Positions 32,976-44,462 are shown, counted from the first letter of the stretch. The stretch: DNA of 64,000 bases from Aphrocallistes beatrix (GCA_963281255.1 OY725501.1:1837674-1901673), one strand, 5' to 3'. Translations and numbers: made by a program. Notes: generated from the letters alone by a model not told the origin.

Positions 32976-33330
32976 CCAAAATCAGAGAGAGTAATGTGCA
33001 GTTTATGCTTCTCCAAATAGCCCCACATTCTAAACCTCCCTGCATGACAGATCTTGTCGTGTGCTTTGCAGAGGGTCTCGTAAACATCTTCCTTGGCAAC
33101 TACTAATGCGCGCTGTCTCTCTCCTCCTCGAAACTCTCCACCTTTCGTATGCAGCTCGACAATATCACCAAACCGACAGACGCTATACTTCTCAGCTGCT
33201 CGGAGGTAGTGCTTTTGCCAAAATCCTCAGAAGAATTAACTAACAAACTTACCATCTCTTCAATATCCTCCCGGGTTAAAGGCTGCTTGGATTTGGGGAG
33301 TTGGTCTAGCTCTCCATTAAATGCTTCTGG
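32360..33330 (-). pseudogene. KRBA2/Ginger-like gene remnant, right arm
   Basis: On the minus strand from 33330: 'SKQPLTREDIEEMVSLLVN', 'SCIRKVESFEEERQRALVV' and 'LCKAHDKICHAGRFRMWGYL'. The last is an H-x-H type finger like the one that precedes Ginger and KRBA2 integrase cores. It then jumps to 'ACANCGLNDELRPFVKCS', 'SDGSAFTIGTKHGIIS' in diverged form and the Cys-rich end. The integrase core is absent, and the palindromic copy lacks the N-terminal part. Confidence 0.5.
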
Positions 33331-33439
33331 TGTTGGATGTTCGATGGTGATGGCAAGTACAGTTGGGCATTTTCAGCATTATATACTGCAAAAATCTACT
33401 TCATACAATAGGTATCTTATATATCAAAACGCAATGTGT

Positions 33440-33585
33440 TCTGTTTGTTTTTGCAGAATTGATTGAGGAAGTGGGAGATGCTAGAAATGTGAAATTTGGC
33501 ACACAGGTAAATAATAATGAGTTTCCGATTATGTTCGAGGATCTAAGCAAAATCTTCACACCTCGCAGAGATAGGTGACAAATTG
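33440..33585 (+). repeat. Dispersed repeat F
   Basis: 'gaattgattgaggaagtggg' to 'aatcttcacacctcgcagag' recurs in diverged form at 46500-46640 ('gaattgattgaagaatcggc' to 'ttttcacacctctgcaa'). The first bases are shared with the HeA head. It can be read as 'LIEEVGDARNVKFGTQVNNN', but with too little support to call a gene. 33590-33980 holds nothing I recognise. Confidence 0.45.
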
Positions 33586-33984
33586 TGCTGATCAATGAAA
33601 TTGATATCTTTTATAATGCAAATATATTAGCATCAAACAGTAGTGACATATGCATACAATCGAAAGGACTATTTGTGATTGAAATTCATTGGTTCATGTG
33701 AGAACCAATCAATTATCAGACATTTATAATACGATTCACACGATTCTATTTCATATAGTAAATGATTGAATATAGCTATTTGAGTCTATATTTTGATTGT
33801 TAAATTTTATTTTATGATTGAATTTATTGATTATAGCACATACAACACACTTTAATTGTTGTTAACGACATGGACTGAAATTGGTTGATTATTCAAGTAT
33901 AAAAATATTTAGTAATGTGAAATTTGTGAATAAAATTGACCTTACATCCAGGATTAGTTAACTTAATACGAAGTAAATTCTATT

Positions 33985-35050
33985 ATCACGAACCATACCC
34001 TACTGTACATAAGGCCTCACAGTAACTTGCGGATTTGGGACTAGGGATGTGGTAGAAGATGGTTGAACTAATACATGAGCTGCCTTAATCATTAACAAAG
34101 CACATTAGACCTTAGAAATGTATTACCAGCATATATGAATTTGGTATCAAAGTACACAAATCCGTTGTTAAATTTAGATTAGTTACCATATGATTGCGCA
34201 ATAGGCTATATTTGTGACAGATTTGGTGATTTTCAGAGGTCATTAAAGGCACTTCTAAGTGTTTTTATTACAAAATTTTCCGTAAAAAACTGAGATATGG
34301 ATGGGTTAATACGAAAAATTTGTATTTTTTTCATGGAATGTTGTTACATTCCAGTGTTGCTATGGAAACGTGTTTTGGTCAGTGAATATACTAATTCCTA
34401 TTAAGCGATAATATAATTTCGACGTCTAAATTCAATGATTTACGAAATATTCGACAAATTAACAAATGTGACCAATATGATAAATTGTCTAATATCTCGT
34501 AAATCATTGAATTTAGACGTCGAAATTATATTATTGGTTAATAGGAAGTAGTATATTTCCTATCAAATGGAATAACATTTGAATGTCTAGCTATCGTGGT
34601 TTTCAAGATATAACCCCGACTGACCAAAACACGTTTCCATAGCAACACTGGAATGTAGCAACATTCCATGAAAAATTACCAAATTTTTCGTATTAAAACC
34701 CATTAATATCTCAGTTCTATGCGAAAAGTTTTATAATAAAAACACTTAGTTACAAAAGTCATAAATATAACCTATTGCGCAATAATATGGTAACCAATCT
34801 AAATTTTAACAACGGATATGGGTACTTTGATACCATATTTATATATGCTGATAACAGTGGCATAGCCAGACGTTGATCTCAACCTGGGACACCTGGGGCA
34901 CTCAAATATTTCAGCGGGCCTGCTATGCAGAAATACTGAAGCGGTGGGGTCCATACCGGGACCTCAGCTTCGCTAACCAGGGCCTGGCCCCGGCTCCCCA
35001 CCCTGGCTACGCCACTGGCTGGTAATACATTTCTAAGCACTATTGTGCTT
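33985..35050. mobile_element. Foldback family E, full palindromic copy
   Basis: The left arm starts 'ataccctactgtacataagg' and the right arm ends in its complement. They meet at an inner palindrome centred near 34480, where 'aaatcattgaatttagacgtc' and its complement face each other. The right arm is interrupted at 34855 by a hAT MITE. Arms include the conserved 'attgcgcaatag' and 'cacgtttccatagcaacac' blocks. No gene, and no target duplication identified. Confidence 0.75.
34855..35017. mobile_element. hAT MITE, 163 bp, GC-rich
   Basis: Ends CAGTGGCATAGCCAG and CTGGCTACGCCACTG, a very common hAT terminus. The flanking octamers GCTGATAA (34847-34854) and GCTGGTAA (35018-35025) differ at one base. 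The high GC stands out from the AT-rich foldback it interrupts. Confidence 0.87.
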
Positions 35051-35139
35051 TGACCCCTTTGGAGAATATATAACACAAAGATTTTGAAGAAAGGTCAATA
35101 AAATCCAATCAAAATAGTTCAATAAGTGAGTTCATTTAT

Positions 35140-36060
35140 AAAATGCTCGGGAAAAGGCCAGTTTGGTATCAGATATCTCTCGACAATAGTATCCGAAATA
35201 AAATTCTGATCATTTTTAAAAAAATATTGTTCAAATCCGAACATTTGTTCGTGAGTTATCTCGTGAAGTTCATTATACCTCTAAATGGTCCCGAAAGAGG
35301 CCGATGTCATATCTTAAAAATAATTGAAGATACTATACAATATATTATATCCTTAAATGAAAGGATATATATGATCACATATAGGTTGCTCAAACATCTC
35401 TTTGTCAAAAAGTAAATATTTCTCGACTTCTCATTTGCATTATTAAAATACAAATTGGAGAACTCTGAATATATTAGAAATTGGCGAAGCTAATCATAGA
35501 ATATGTGTTCAAATGTTAAACAGTCAATATAATTGTAGTTAATAATGTGTACAGAATTGGAGCACTTTTCATAATTATTTTGGAAGTTTTGGCCTTGGAC
35601 CTCCCAGATTCGGTCAAAACCCCCCATTTATGATCCAAAAAAGAGATATCTCACTATCTCTGTAAATATAAAACGGTATATATATATGATTCATTGATAA
35701 TAATTGCACTATATCTAATGGAATATTAAGTTTTTTAGATTTTTATCATGTGATGACGTGGCATTATTCTAAAATCCTTACTTGGAAACTAAAAGTCGTA
35801 CGAAGCTTTTCACTCGTTCTAAAATGATGGATTAAACTTTGTAGTAGAAGGACTATTAACTATTACGTGTTCACAATTCGTTTCAAAATATTCGGGAGTA
35901 GGAGCCTCAAGTAAATTTCTGGTTTTTCAGGATACTTTTGCTATTTCCCCAGAGTTGGTTTGAATATTTCCAAATCATAAGTATAAATGCGAATTAATGC
36001 TTATGAATGCTTTTATTAATCTTTAATAGCTTATTTTACGTTTTTCTTTACATTTCACAG
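35140..36060. repeat. Dispersed repeat B, copy 1
   Basis: Collinear with 42320-43740. Shared blocks are 'gagcacttttcataattattttgg', 'ggccttggacctcccaga', 'cttacttggaaactaaaagtcgta' and 'aatgcttttaattaa.c.ttaa'. The other copy is split by a pogo-type element. No coding potential or clear ends. Confidence 0.6.
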
Positions 36061-36287
36061 AATGGTTTTTTGATCAAAATACTCGAAATAATTGCGCGCA
36101 AAAGTTATTACCATAAATATATTCTATATACCTATGTAAATTAATATTACTATATAAAAGCTTTCCAACGGTGGGAATTCTTGAAATATGACACCTAACG
36201 TCCGGACGCGTCCGGAACCCTTTGGACGAAAATGACCGTCTTGAAATTTTTGTAACTCCTTGATTTTTCGCTTCTTTTAGGTATACT

Positions 36288-36766
36288 AAATGCTTTCTAA
36301 TCGAGCTTTCTAATCGAGTTCATTGCTAACTCTAATTGTCATAAATACGAATATATCGATAATGGAGTATACCCGGTGTGTCATTGTATTTTCTCATAAG
36401 ATTGGAGTTCATTCGACTATTTTTTTGTTAATTATTAATTAAACCGTAGTATTTCATGGCATTCTTGAGTAAATTCGAATTGAAATAAGAGTTGTGGTAC
36501 AGTGTGAGTTGTTACAAAAGTGATTAACTTCATATCTTGTTTCAAAAATATCGTCCATAATAGTATATAAGCGCGCTTCGCTTGCTTGAGCTGCGGGGCT
36601 GGCAAACACTTTGTGTCCGCTGGAGGCGCTCTTCGGGCGATTGGGGTCACATTGATTAATTATTACTAGAGATAGCATCTCTAGATACCTCTGTCCTACT
36701 GCTATAATCGATATCGCACAAAAATCACCAAATTTGTCAATTTTTAAAATTTAATGCGTAATGATG
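36288..36766 (-). repeat. Inverted repeat, left arm (to the gap)
   Basis: Reverse complement of 38047-38565, nearly exact apart from a 40-bp segment present only in the right arm. The arm includes an HeA tail and body (36565-36766, minus strand) and reaches the edge of the assembly gap. Its outer end matches the first 90 bases of the 780-bp tandem unit. Confidence 0.85.
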
Positions 36767-36966
36767 NNNNNNNNNNNNNNNNNNNNNNNNNNNNNNNNNN
36801 NNNNNNNNNNNNNNNNNNNNNNNNNNNNNNNNNNNNNNNNNNNNNNNNNNNNNNNNNNNNNNNNNNNNNNNNNNNNNNNNNNNNNNNNNNNNNNNNNNNN
36901 NNNNNNNNNNNNNNNNNNNNNNNNNNNNNNNNNNNNNNNNNNNNNNNNNNNNNNNNNNNNNNNNNN
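36767..36966. other. Assembly gap, 200 N
   Basis: A run of exactly 200 N, probably a gap of unknown size, placed in the loop of the inverted repeat at the inner end of the left arm. 36967-37315 beyond it holds no recognised gene. The sequence 'ctcccccacttatggagg..tactgta' at 37295-37322 looks like a pogo-type end and recurs at 47455-47482. Confidence 0.95.
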
Positions 36967-37315
36967 GATTCCTCAATTGACAGTTGCATTGTAACAGGTA
37001 ACATTGCCCACCCTGAATTTCCCCCCCTGAATGGTAACATTGCCCCCTTCCATACTATAAGTTAACAATTATACCACCTAAGTACCATATTAGGAAGAGG
37101 AGTTTTCTAAATGTAATTGTGTAACTTATAAAACTCAACTGGTACATTAATGGGTGTGTTATATGTACTATGTACTATGTATTTTCTGAAATTCTACAAG
37201 TTTCAAATAGGCTGTTAGATGTTCTCATCTAGAAAATTATAATTGAATTTTAACCGGGGAATGGGGGATAAACCAGTTTTATCCCGTCCCATGCTCCCCC
37301 ACTTATGGAGGTTAT

Positions 37316-37495
37316 ACTGTAATTACAATTACCCTGAAAAAGTCAGGGTAATTACAATTACCCTGAAAAAAGTCAGGGTAATTACAATTACCCTGAAAAA
37401 AGTCAGGGTAATTACAATTACCCTGATTGAACCAGGGTAATTACAATTACCCTAAAAAAATCAGGGTAATTACAATTACCCTGATTTTACAGATA
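37316..37495. repeat. Palindromic minisatellite, about 30-bp unit x 6
   Basis: Six units each hold 'agggtaattacaattaccct', itself almost a perfect palindrome, separated by 'gaaaaaagtc' or variants ('gattgaac', 'aaaaaaatc'). The CCCTG..CAGGG pairs form a second hairpin between units. Middle units are identical; end units diverge, as expected for unequal exchange. Confidence 0.88.
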
Positions 37496-37531
37496 CCCTG
37501 TAACATATATATATACTAGTATATCTATATA

Positions 37532-37687
37532 CAGTCGACTACGCTTAATAGGAACCACTGTTTAATCGGGTCAACCGCTTAATCGGGCCACTTGTGGCAG
37601 GACCGAAATAGCTCTCACGCATAGAAGCTAATGCAGAATATTTTTGGATAATAGGGTTTTCCACTTAATCGTTAAAATGTCAAACTG
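37532..37687 (+). mobile_element. Pogo-type MITE fragment
   Basis: Starts 'TACAGTCGACTACGCTTAAT' and continues 'aatcgggtcaaccgcttaatcgggcc', the alternating pattern of pogo-type termini. It is joined directly to the 5' end of an HeA copy at 37688. Confidence 0.5.
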
Positions 37688-38255
37688 TCTTTACTATTAA
37701 AACTCGAATAATGTAAATACACCATATATGTATATACAAGTACGTATATATATCAGTAATGAATTGATTGAAGAAACTGCCAGACACAGAAAGCTGATTT
37801 TGGCATGTGGGAGTCTTTTGGCTATGGATCCACTAAGTTCAGACCTCTGATGAAAATGTCAATTCATCATGGAATTATGACATCATTGTCACCTTTTTAA
37901 TAATTAGAAATTTTAGTTTTTCAATCATAACTCATCCATTTTAGGGGATAGAAGGCTGAAATTTTAATAGACTGTGTATATTATTATACCTCACATATGA
38001 TACAACTATCAACCAAAAATGATGACTCATTACTCTGTTATGACGTCATCATTACGCATTAAATTTTAAAAATTGACAAATTTGGTGATTTTTGTGCGAT
38101 ATCGATTATAGCAGTAGGACAGAGGTATCTAGAGATGCTATCTCTAGTAATAATTAATCAATGTGACCCCAATCGCCCGAAGAGCGCCTCCAGCGGACAC
38201 AAAGTGTTTGCCAGCCCCGCAGCTCAAGCAAGCGAAGCGCGCTTATATACTATTA
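37688..38255 (+). mobile_element. HeA repeat copy, full length
   Basis: Starts TCTTTACTATTAAAACTCG, then a TA-rich run, the 'ttgattgaagaaactgcc' head, the body with 'atgacgtcatcattacgcat', and the GC-rich hairpin tail ending CGAAGCGCGC at about 38245. The last 200 bases are mirrored in the inverted arm at 36565-36766. Confidence 0.72.
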
Positions 38256-38565
38256 TGGACGATATTTTTGAAACAAGATATGAAGTTAATCACTTTTGTA
38301 ACAACTCACACTGTACCACAACTCTTATTTCAATTCGAATTTACTCAAGAATGCCATGAAATACTACGGTTTAATTAATAATTAACACGATTGATAGCAT
38401 ACAACTAGTGCATAAATTCAATTAACAAAAAAATAGTCGAATGAACTCCAATCTTATGAGAAAATACAATGACACACCGGGTATACTCCATTATCGATAT
38501 ATTCGTATTTATGACAATTAGAGTTAGCAATGAACTCGATTAGAAAGCTCGATTAGAAAGCATTT
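38047..38565 (+). repeat. Inverted repeat, right arm
   Basis: Matches 36288-36766 in reverse. Contains an extra 40 bp bounded by direct repeats AATTAACA at 38380-38387 and 38420-38427; the left arm has a single AATTAACA. The outer end runs 90 bases into the first 780-bp tandem copy. Confidence 0.85.
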
Positions 38566-40813
38566 TGCCTGAATATCTGACAGTCGGTCAGGAATAATAC
38601 CAGGAACAATTAAAAACTATCATCTTGGTGAATCCATCATATATTTTCTAATTGGAGTATATATGTTACAGTCAGATTGTGAAATTAGGGATTTCATGAA
38701 GTGCCTAGTGATCTCACGAAATTAATAGACATTTCGTGAAATTACTAGGCTTTTCATGAAATAACTGATTACACAGATTAACTGTAACATATACATGGTT
38801 AAAAATCAACATTATCATTCGTCCCTCGAGGTCTACCACTTTGTTAAAAATTGAACTCTGGTCCATGGACTAATTGTTTTGTGTATATTTTTGAAAAATA
38901 TGACGACATTTTACCCCCGATATTCGGATCATTCCGATCAGTTTAGCAGACCATGAGGTTTGAGCAAAAAAGTTTGGAAAAGGATTTGGCCCACACAGTA
39001 TAAGCTGTTGACTATTGTGTACGCCATACTAGGTATATGGGGGCTACCTTTGTGCCTTTGGAGAATTTATTCGCCGTTTTACTCAGGCTCAATATATTTT
39101 AGTACCAATTTGACGTTAAGTATACATATATAAAAGTATGTGCTAAACGATTGGTATGCCATTTAATTTTGGGAAAATTACAGGGGGTCGGCAAATGTTT
39201 GGAACCACAATTTTTAGTGATCGTGTTTTTATTGAACATGTGTCACGAGGTGGACACCGGGTATACTCCATTATCGATATATTCGTATTTATGACAATTA
39301 GAGTTAGCAATGAACTCGATTAGAAAGCTCGATTAGAAAGCATTTTGCCTGAATATCTGACAGTCGGTCAGGAATAATACCAGGAACAATTAAAAACTAT
39401 CATCTTGGTGAATCCATCATATATTTTCTAATTGGAGTATATATGTTACAGTCAGATTGTGAAATTAGGGATTTCATGAAGTGCCTAGTGATCTCACGAA
39501 ATTAATAGACATTTCGTGAAATTACTAGGCTTTTCATGAAATAACTGATTACACAGATTAACTGTAACATATACATGGTTAAAAATCAACATTATCATTC
39601 GTCCCTCGAGGTCTACCACTTTGTTAAAAATTGAACTCTGGTCCATGGACTAATTGTTTTGTGTATATTTTTGAAAAATATGACGACATTTTACCCCCGA
39701 TATTCGGATCATTCCGATCAGTTTAGCAGACCATGAGGTTTGAGCAAAAAAGTTTGGAAAAGGATTTGGCCCACACAGTATAAGCTGTTGACTATTGTGT
39801 ACGCCATACTAGGTATATGGGGGCTACCTTTGTGCCTTTGGAGAATTTATTCGCCGTTTTACTCAGGCTCAATATATTTTAGTACCAATTTGACGTTAAG
39901 TATACATATATAAAAGTATGTGCTAAACGATTGGTATGCCATTTAATTTTGGGAAAATTACAGGGGGTCGGCAAATGTTTGGAACCACAATTTTTAGTGA
40001 TCGTGTTTTTATTGAACATGTGTCACGAGGTGGACACCGGGTATACTCCATTATCGATATATTCGTATTTATGACAATTAGAGTTAGCAATGAACTCGAT
40101 TAGAAAGCTCGATTAGAAAGCATTTTGCCTGAATATCTGACAGTCGGTCAGGAATAATACCAGGAACAATTAAAAACTATCATCTTGGTGAATCCATCAT
40201 ATATTTTCTAATTGGAGTATATATGTTACAGTCAGATTGTGAAATTAGGGATTTCATGAAGTGCCTAGTGATCTCACGAAATTAATAGACATTTCGTGAA
40301 ATTACTAGGCTTTTCATGAAATAACTGATTACACAGATTAACTGTAACATATACATGGTTAAAAATCAACATTATCATTCGTCCCTCGAGGTCTACCACT
40401 TTGTTAAAAATTGAACTCTGGTCCATGGACTAATTGTTTTGTGTATATTTTTGAAAAATATGACGACATTTTACCCCCGATATTCGGATCATTCCGATCA
40501 GTTTAGCAGACCATGAGGTTTGAGCAAAAAAGTTTGGAAAAGGATTTGGCCCACACAGTATAAGCTGTTGACTATTGTGTACGCCATACTAGGTATATGG
40601 GGGCTACCTTTGTGCCTTTGGAGAATTTATTCGCCGTTTTACTCAGGCTCAATATATTTTAGTACCAATTTGACGTTAAGTATACATATATAAAAGTATG
40701 TGCTAAACGATTGGTATGCCATTTAATTTTGGGAAAATTACAGGGGGTCGGCAAATGTTTGGAACCACAATTTTTAGTGATCGTGTTTTTATTGAACATG
40801 TGTCACGAGGTGG
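38474..40813. repeat. Three tandem copies of a 780-bp unit
   Basis: Copies at 38474-39253, 39254-40033 and 40034-40813 appear identical at every base I compared. The unit starts 'acaccgggtatactcc' and ends 'tcacgaggtgg'. It contains no open frame of note. Perfect identity in a decayed region means either a very recent amplification or a duplication made in assembly. Confidence 0.95.
38657..38794. mobile_element. Short inverted-repeat element inside the 780-bp unit
   Basis: Ends 'tatatatgttacagt' and 'actgtaacatata' are inverted. Inside, 'atttcatgaagtgcctagtg' and 'actaggcttttcatgaaat' are inverted around two 'cacgaaatt' copies. About 138 bp, non-coding. It is present in all three units (also at +780 and +1560). 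Superfamily not determined. Confidence 0.6.
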
Positions 40814-41281
40814 CACGCGGGACAATTAGTATGGAAATTGTTCTAATGGACAATGGATGAAATATTTCCTCCAAGAAAAAATGTATATTTGAAGATTTAA
40901 TGCCGATTATATTGCAACTTGATATGTAATACCGTATTTTTTAATCTTTCTAGCAAAGAACAACATAAAGGTTGGCTAATTATGGATATAAAATGATTGT
41001 TTCAACTGAATCAATTGAATAGCTAAAAAGAAGCTAAAGACCTTCAACTTCGAAATAAAACTTTTAAAAACTTTTCATTAAAACTATGCGAATTTTGTGC
41101 ATCTAAAGATTTAAACTTCACAATATACGTATATATAAACACACACATTAATCGAGTTTTAATACTAAGGATAACCAGTCAGTTTAAAGGGACATAATTC
41201 TTCGACAATAGGTACCAGTAAAATGAGAATTGTGAACATATAATATTTTAACTATAATGGTGCAATTCTCAGAGTTCAGAT
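40814..41281. other. No gene; HeA head scrap
   Basis: AT-rich. 41143-41171 is the HeA 5' end on the minus strand ('ttaatcgagttttaatacta'). Nothing else recognised. Confidence 0.45.
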
Positions 41282-41741
41282 CAGGGGTGTTAACCTTATG
41301 ACTCGCAATGAGTCCGAGACTGACCAGATAAATAATACATAAGGAATCATGAGTAAAGATGGACTGATTTTTCTTTTTTTCTACCTGTGAATTTCGGCAA
41401 TTTTATGGAGATAATATTGCATTATTCCACCACTGCAGTACATTTCATAAATATTATATTTCACAAAAGCATATTGCAACAATATTCAAAATCTAAATGT
41501 AAATACGATTATATTGTATTATGGGGCTTCTGGTTTCAGGTTTAGTGTAAAATCATCACTAAATGAACTTGAAATTGCATTATAAACTAATACGCAAGAT
41601 CATGATTATTCTAATATAGTGACTTTATAAATATTGCACATATAGAAAATTGTCAAAATTAAATTAATCTTAACATGTTGTCCGTGTAAGTTCTGAAAAA
41701 TCTGGAATTGACCCATAAATTAAAAAGGTTTGACACCACTG
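41282..41741. mobile_element. hAT MITE, 460 bp
   Basis: Ends CAGGGGTGTTAACCTTAT and AAAAAGGTTTGACACCACTG, flanked by octamers GTTCAGAT (41274-41281) and GTTTAGAT (41742-41749) that differ at one base. No gene. 41742-42320 to its right holds nothing I recognise. Confidence 0.8.
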
Positions 41742-42839
41742 GTTTAGATGAGTAAATGGTTTGGAACTGCAAATTCTGTAAATATTTAAAACCTAATTAT
41801 TGAACCAAGCATGCATTTTAGGACAAATAAGGCACCAAGGGCTCTTTTGTGGGTTTCGGTAACAAACTACAATCTAAGTATTTTTTCTGCAGATTTTTTA
41901 AATCCTACAAACCCTGTATTCTTGGCTTATTTTAACTTTAAAATCCTTTCCTATTCAAATTAGATTATATAAGAATATGAATAATTATTCATCATCTTCA
42001 TTAATCTATTGTTTAATCAATTTTAAAAATAACAGAATAATAGTTTTTTATAATCAAATAAAATAAAATTTAAGTGTCTGGTAGATTGATAAATAATAAA
42101 ACAAATAATACTTGTAGTAAATGACAATCTCCAAATCAGAGAGAAAACATAGAAGATAACGGACTGCCCATTATAGTCTCTCCTAACCAACTAAATAGAT
42201 TCCCATTTGATTTATCTTGGTATATAGGAGCATCCTAGGAAATATTATAAATGAAAACATAGAATCATGTCAATATTCATATTAGATTTAAGTTAATAAA
42301 AATATGCGGTACGTTATTATCCATACTCTAGCGATAGTAGCATTCGAAAAAAAATTCAGATCATTTTTAAGGAAGATTTGCCCAGATCCTATCATAGGGT
42401 TCGTGAATTATAACTGATTATTGGGTTCGAGGATAAATCATCTCTAGGTCACGAGAGGTTGATGTCAAATAAAAAAAAACAATTGAAGATATAATATCCA
42501 TTAAAATCATAATATAAAAGTTATATTTGATAGTATACACGTTCATCAAACATCCATCTGACAAAACTCGGCAAAAAAATTATTAACTTAGGAATGAAAC
42601 TATCGGAATAAAATTCAATGGAAAAACATGATTAAATTAGAAAATGGCGAATCAAATCAAGAAATATGTGTCCAAGTGTGGCTATTATGCTAAATAATCA
42701 ATACAATTATCGTTAATAATATATACAGAAAAATTGGAGCACTTCTCATCATTATTTTAGAGGTTCTGGCCTTGGACCTCCCAGAGTCGATCCAAACCCC
42801 TCATTAATGAAAAAAAAGAAATATTTCTCTCTGTAAATA

Positions 42840-43341
42840 CAGTTGAAACCGGGTTTTTTTGACACTGGGTTTTTCTGACAATCGTATTTTTTTGACATAT
42901 TTTGCTGCAGATTGTTTTTTTCATGTATCTACTATAGAATTCCCATCGGGTTTTTTTTAAACTGGGTTTATTTGACAATCGGTATTTTTTGACAATTGTT
43001 GGTGTAAAAATCTGAGTTTTATGTACAGTTGACACCGTGTTTTTTTGACACCCAATTTTCAGCAATTAGTTCATGACATCCATAACAAAACAGAAACGTC
43101 TGACACTGACGGAAAGGCACGAGATAGTCCAGCGTCTCGACAAGGGTCACCCTCTGACGGCAATTGCCAACGACTATGGAGTCAAGAAATTAACCTTTAC
43201 ATACTTAATAATTCTTACTATGACCTCTAAAATATATTTTCTTCGTAATGGGATACGCAAACACTGGGTTTTTTTGACAATCGGTTTTTTTTTGATATTT
43301 TTTCGTGCAAATGGGGTGTCAAAAAAACCCAGTTTCAACTG
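42840..43341 (+). mobile_element. Pogo/Tigger-type element, truncated
   Basis: 502 bp with ends CAGTTGAAACCGGGTTTTTT and AAAAACCCAGTTTCAACTG between TA dinucleotides (42838-42839, 43342-43343). The interior shows two further start-like blocks ('cgggttttttttaaactggg' near 42948, 'cagttgacaccgtgttttt' near 43026), so related copies are nested or recombined. It contains the start of a transposase at 43073. Confidence 0.82.
43073..43200 (+). pseudogene. Pogo/CENP-B-type transposase N-terminus
   Basis: From the ATG at 43073: 'MTSITKQKRLTLTERHEIVQ' then 'RLDKGHPLTAIANDYGVKK', a clear first helix-turn-helix of the CENP-B/Tigger type (DNA binding to element ends). Similarity is lost after about 42 residues and the DDE domain is gone. 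Confidence 0.82.
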
Positions 43342-43741
43342 TATTATCCAAAATTCTTACTTTTCAATTCCGAAAATACTTTTCATAACGATATAAATAT
43401 GGCTCGTTGATAATAATTGCTCTACATGCTATGAAATGTTAAGTTTTAGATCTTTGTCATGTGATGATGCAGCATTTTTCAAAAATCCTTACTTGGAAAC
43501 TAAAAGTCGTAGACTCTAGTTCTAACTTCATAATATACTTTTTAGAAGCTCTTTAATCATAATAAACTGAAAGGTTCAAATAATTTTTTAAATTCCTGCG
43601 TTCTTTTGATATTTTCCTCCTAATTTTTGGTTCGAAAATGTTAAAGTAATAGTCTAAATGTGAATATATCTGTAAATGCTTTTAATTATCCATAATTACT
43701 TATTTTCTAATGTTTTTTATTATTTGAAGTACTTCAAATGC

Positions 43742-44363
43742 CAGGGTTGATAAAAATAAGTTTTTTTTTAAAAATCGGATTTTTTTGATTTAAATCAGAA
43801 TTTTTGATTTTTATTGTTGTTGCAATTCATTTCATATTTTGTCATATTATTTTGCTATTAAATCCACAATATTGAGAATCAGATAGTTTAATAGCATATT
43901 ATCGATTAAATTTTGCTTGAATTAAGCATGATTATGACTAATTGCAATAGGAAAATGAAGAAGAGAAAATTTAGTATGAAGTTTTAAATAGATAGATTGA
44001 GCATTCTGTAGATAAATACAATCTTGGCCGCCTTAGCGATTCCAAGTCTATTCCTTATGTTGGAATGTATATAGTCAAATGTTGAAATATCCGGTCAACT
44101 TCTGCGCTTGATGCCAGAGCTGAATAATTTAAGTTTTGATTGTAAAAGCCATTGATGAATATTGTTCACAATAGTATGTGTGATCAGTATAATTCGATAG
44201 AGTCGAGGCTCGTTAATACGAATCAGGGAACCTTCAAAACTTGAACTTATTATCCGGAATTCGTACAGTGTTCGGAAATTATTGGGACTAGACTTTAACT
44301 TAATGAAGTATCAAACCGATTTAAATCATGATTTAAATAAATGATTTAAATCAAACAACCCTG
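43742..44363. mobile_element. hAT-type MITE with TTTAAATCA ends
   Basis: Left end CAGGGTTGATAAAAAT, right end 'atgatttaaatcaaacaaccctg', subterminal copies of 'gatttaaatca' at both sides. The flanking octamers are only loosely alike. A pogo-type scrap ('gagtcgaggctcgttaatacg') lies near 44200. Non-coding. Confidence 0.65.
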
Positions 44364-44462
44364 TACAAATCCCCAAATATCCGGAATTCAAAATTCAATA
44401 TTTTGTCATCCGAAAATTAAAAAATGTCAAATTTGGCCTGACATAGAAAGTAAATTACATAT

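Larger units (their letters stand above)
42320..43740. repeat. Dispersed repeat B, copy 2 (split)
   Basis: Matches 35140-36060 on both sides of the pogo-type element at 42840-43341, giving an occupied and an empty site for that insertion. See copy 1 for the shared blocks. Confidence 0.6.

Noticed and set aside
36737-37065. Open frames running through the N gap
   Set aside because: They consist almost wholly of unknown residues; the gap has no readable sequence.
37243-37440. 65-codon frame with 'VRVITITLKK' repeats
   Set aside because: It is a translation of the 30-bp palindromic minisatellite; no conserved protein, and the repeat explains the open frame.
37316-37495. CRISPR-like look (short repeats with spacers)
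   Set aside because: Spacers are near-identical A-rich linkers, units are palindromic, and the context is an animal genome.
38135-38378. 74- and 71-codon frames seen identically at 36.4-36.7 kb
   Set aside because: They are the HeA tail and flank read in two arms of the inverted repeat; the duplication, not coding constraint, explains the identity.
43742-44363. hAT call with certain 8-bp duplication
   Set aside because: The flanking octamers match at only about six of eight places, so only the termini support the call.
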